DNA of 16,036 nucleotides from the NCBI GenBank assembly GCA_030639165.1, contig DAOWDF010000316.1, positions 1 to 16,036 of the forward strand. Reading direction: 5' to 3'. Position numbers and translations under genes: made by a program. This DNA comes from Alphaproteobacteria bacterium (GTDB lineage Bacteria; Pseudomonadota; Alphaproteobacteria; Micavibrionales; Micavibrionaceae). The notes below the pieces were generated by a model that was not told the origin of the DNA, did no database searches, and saw nothing but the letters and a program-made list of their open reading frames with translations. This document shows, one piece after another, positions 14,256 through 16,036 of this stretch. The stretch's first letter is position 1, and every line of letters starts with the position of its first letter.

Positions 14256-15680
14256 CTAAAATAGAGAGCCCTGATCTGTTTTTTTATCAGTTTTACCAGC
14301 TATATTCTTAGGAGTCTTACTTTTAACTACCTCACTATTATTAATAACTGCTCCCACCCTCTTATCAGCCATAAACTGTAAATCTACTGCCTGACCTTGC
14401 GAAAGAAGACCTGCAGACGTAACTGGCCTATTATTTTCATCACGCACAACCACATATCCGCGTTTCAATACATTCTCAAAGGATAAGAGTTCCAGCTTTT
14501 CATGCAATTGCGTAAGCGTGCGCCTCTTATTATCCAAACCACGCATTTTACAATTATCTAATTGCTCCGACCAACGGTTAAGCGCATTCGCTGCTATCTT
14601 AATCTGGCTTACTGGATGTAAAAGCCTAGCAGAATGGTGTGTAAACTCATTGGTTTTACGCGCAATATAACTTTTAAAGCTATGTTCAAGACGGTCATTT
14701 GCACGATCAATATGCTGAGTTTTAAGCTCGAATAATTGATCAGGATTACCTAATCTTGCTGATGCAGCCTCTAATTTATGACGGTTTTCAGAGAGTAAGC
14801 GACCAACTCCACTGATTAACCTTTTTTCATTATCAACGACCTGAGCAAGCAAATTCATCCGCATGGGTACAGCCATTTCTGCTGCCCCTGTTGGGGTTGG
14901 AGCGCGCAAATCTGAGGCATAATCAACCAATGTAGTATCGGTTTCATGCCCTACTGCCGAAATCACAGGAATATCGCTAGCCGCCACCGCGCGCACAACA
15001 TTCTCCTCATTAAACGGCATTAAGTCTTCTAGTGATCCCCCACCTCTCGCCACTATAATAAGATCAGGTCGCGTATTAGGTGGCATTGAGTTAAAGCCAT
15101 TAACCGCATTTGTGACTTCTTGCGAAGCGCCCTCACCCTGCACTTTAACTGGCCAAACCATCACATCACGCGGAAATCTATCGGCTAATCTATGAAGAAT
15201 ATCGCGAATGACTGCCCCAGTAGGCGAAGTAACAACACCTATTTTATGCGGAATAAAAGGAATAGCTTTCTTTCTATCAGCCTCAAATAACCCTTCTGCT
15301 GCTAGCCTTTTCTTACGATCTTCGAGCATTTTAAGTAGAGCGCCTTCACCAGCTAGCTCCATCGATTCAATAATTAATTGATAATTAGAACGCGCAGGAT
15401 AAGTGGTTATACGCCCAATACATATAACCTCAAGCCCTTCTTCCGGCTTAATACTTAGCTTCGACAAAACTCCCTTCCAGCACACAGCATCTATAACCGA
15501 TTTATCATCTTTAAGACTGGTATACATGTGGCCTGATTTAGGGATAGATACGCGTGAAAGCTCGCCCCGCACACGTACACGTGAAAAATTATCCTCGATC
15601 GTGCGTTTCAAGGAAAAGGCTAGCTCGGACACAGAAAATTCTGGAACATTGCTCAGTGGTATTTGCTGTTGATCACTCAT
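14256..15680 (-). CDS. xseA: Exodeoxyribonuclease VII large subunit
   Basis: The large subunit of exonuclease VII, which degrades single-stranded DNA from both ends into acid-soluble oligonucleotides in complex with the small XseB. An N-terminal OB-fold runs about 12-110 (VPEFSVSELAFSLKRTIED, RVRVRGELS, SGHMYTSLKD). The catalytic domain has GVVTSPTGAVIRDILHR (148-164), ARGGGSLEDL (211-220), GHETD (244-248) and DLRAPTPTGAAE (257-268). A long coiled-coil region follows to about 420, and the C-terminus has the conserved LKRGYVVV. The start at 15680 (MSDQQQ, 474 aa) matches relatives; an open frame back to 15761 would overlap putA and add residues unlike the family. No Shine-Dalgarno is seen. xseB is not in the window. 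The C-terminal Lys-rich tail (about 445-474) is variable in the family. Confidence 0.94.
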   Translation of the reverse strand: MSDQQQIPLSNVPEFSVSELAFSLKRTIEDNFSRVRVRGELSRVSIPKSGHMYTSLKDDKSVIDAVCWKGVLSKLSIKPEEGLEVICIGRITTYPARSNYQLIIESMELAGEGALLKMLEDRKKRLAAEGLFEADRKKAIPFIPHKIGVVTSPTGAVIRDILHRLADRFPRDVMVWPVKVQGEGASQEVTNAVNGFNSMPPNTRPDLIIVARGGGSLEDLMPFNEENVVRAVAASDIPVISAVGHETDTTLVDYASDLRAPTPTGAAEMAVPMRMNLLAQVVDNEKRLISGVGRLLSENRHKLEAASARLGNPDQLFELKTQHIDRANDRLEHSFKSYIARKTNEFTHHSARLLHPVSQIKIAANALNRWSEQLDNCKMRGLDNKRRTLTQLHEKLELLSFENVLKRGYVVVRDENNRPVTSAGLLSQGQAVDLQFMADKRVGAVINNSEVVKSKTPKNIAGKTDKKTDQGSLF

Positions 15681-15686
15681 AATTTG

Positions 15687-15715
15687 AATATAATGGTAAA
15701 AAAGCAGAATTTCCA
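15687..15715 (-). promoter_or_regulatory. Candidate xseA promoter (leaderless type)
   Basis: On the minus strand TGGAAA (15715-15710, four of six), a 17-bp spacer, then TATATT (15692-15687, four of six), then 6 nt to the ATG at 15680. The spacing to the start codon equals that of the fzlA-like and putA candidates. The -35 is weak. Confidence 0.33.
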
Positions 15716-15724
15716 GCTTTCTCA

Positions 15725-15733
15725 TGCTATTAT
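15725..15733 (+). promoter_or_regulatory. Candidate extended -10 promoter of putA
   Basis: TGC followed by TATTAT (five of six consensus bases) forms an extended -10 element that needs little or no -35; none is seen 16-18 bp upstream. The ATG of putA follows after 6 nt (GAAGAT), so the mRNA would begin at or near the start codon. Confidence 0.38.
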
Positions 15734-15739
15734 GAAGAT

Positions 15740-16036
15740 ATGATTTATCCTTTTTCAACATATCTCTACAAAGATGAAAATGAAGTGGTCAAAGAGCTGT
15801 TGGATTTTCTTAGTTGGAGCGATAAAGATGCCAAAGATGTTCAAGATACTGCCATCAACCTTATTGAACAAATACGCGCACAAAAAAGCAAGGGCGGACA
15901 ACTAGAAGCTTTCTTACAGGAATTTTCACTTAACAGTGATGAAGGTCTAGCATTAATGTGCCTAGCCGAGGCACTTTTGCGTATTCCCGATGCTAAAACT
16001 GCCAATGAGCTGATTAATGATAAAGTTGCCGCGGCA
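15740..16036 (+). CDS. putA: Bifunctional proline dehydrogenase / glutamate semialdehyde dehydrogenase PutA, N-terminal part
   Basis: A partial gene: 99 residues from the ATG at 15740, with the frame still open at the window edge. The visible part is the helical arm of PutA that precedes the proline dehydrogenase barrel. LIEQIRAQKSKGGQLEAFLQEF (about 42-63) and EGLALMCLAEALLRIPDAKT (about 68-87) are highly characteristic. PutA oxidises proline to glutamate at the inner membrane face, passing electrons to quinone and then NAD. The protein begins directly with MIYPFSTYLYKDE, without the ribbon-helix-helix DNA-binding domain that opens E. coli PutA, so it is not expected to repress its own gene. 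It diverges from xseA across a 59-bp gap. Only GAAG, touching the start codon, resembles a ribosome binding site. Confidence 0.93.
   Translation, partial: MIYPFSTYLYKDENEVVKELLDFLSWSDKDAKDVQDTAINLIEQIRAQKSKGGQLEAFLQEFSLNSDEGLALMCLAEALLRIPDAKTANELINDKVAAA

Noticed and set aside
15681..15761. Longer xseA reading frame starting at 15761
   Set aside because: The extra 27 residues do not resemble XseA relatives and would overlap the first codons of putA; MSDQQQ at 15680 gives the normal N-terminus.
1..16036. Search for CRISPR, insertion sequences, phage genes, toxin-antitoxin pairs or defence systems
   Set aside because: No repeat-spacer pattern, terminal inverted repeats, transposase or integrase motifs; every large frame is accounted for by ordinary genes.

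Overview
The window is a compact, AT-rich (roughly 40% G+C by eye) bacterial chromosome segment. It is most likely from an alphaproteobacterium. Three things point there: the C-terminal end of a very large NAD-glutamate dehydrogenase, a histidine kinase of the cytosolic multi-PAS type common in alphaproteobacteria, and a GST-fold protein that resembles the division factor FzlA. UbiA, acetoacetyl-CoA synthetase, a ScsB/DsbD-like protein and PutA fit an aerobic, respiring, Gram-negative cell. I see no tRNA, rRNA, CRISPR, phage or insertion sequence. The genus cannot be named from this sequence.

Layout. (1) 1-1276: 3' end of the NAD-glutamate dehydrogenase gene. (2) 1288-1953: an unrecognised 203-aa gene behind a near-consensus sigma70-type promoter. 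(3) 1950-4974: ubiA (-) and rsmE (+) diverge from a shared CATG, with gor (glutathione reductase) following rsmE. (4) 4988-8384, minus strand: acetoacetyl-CoA synthetase, a candidate 46-aa membrane peptide, and a class I/II aminotransferase. (5) 8478-12628, plus strand: a ScsB/DsbD-like disulfide reductase and a three-PAS histidine kinase. (6) 12630-15680, minus strand: xseA, fzlA-like GST and an SDR-fold protein, probably one operon with an internal promoter. (7) 15740 to the end: the start of putA.

Gene relationships. PutA converts proline to glutamate and the NAD-GDH at the other end converts glutamate to 2-oxoglutarate, but this is metabolic kinship and not an operon. Gor and the DsbD-like protein both handle thiols, in the cytoplasm and the envelope respectively. 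Most of the window is core metabolism.

Most interesting points: the fzlA-like gene seems to lack the conserved C-terminal tail used for FtsZ binding; five genes (ubiA, rsmE, gst, xseA, putA) have no Shine-Dalgarno and a -10-like hexamer 6-9 nt before the ATG, suggesting leaderless mRNAs, while other genes have clear AGGA/AAGGA sites; a small membrane peptide may sit right behind acetoacetyl-CoA synthetase; and the 203-aa gene has no recognised family.
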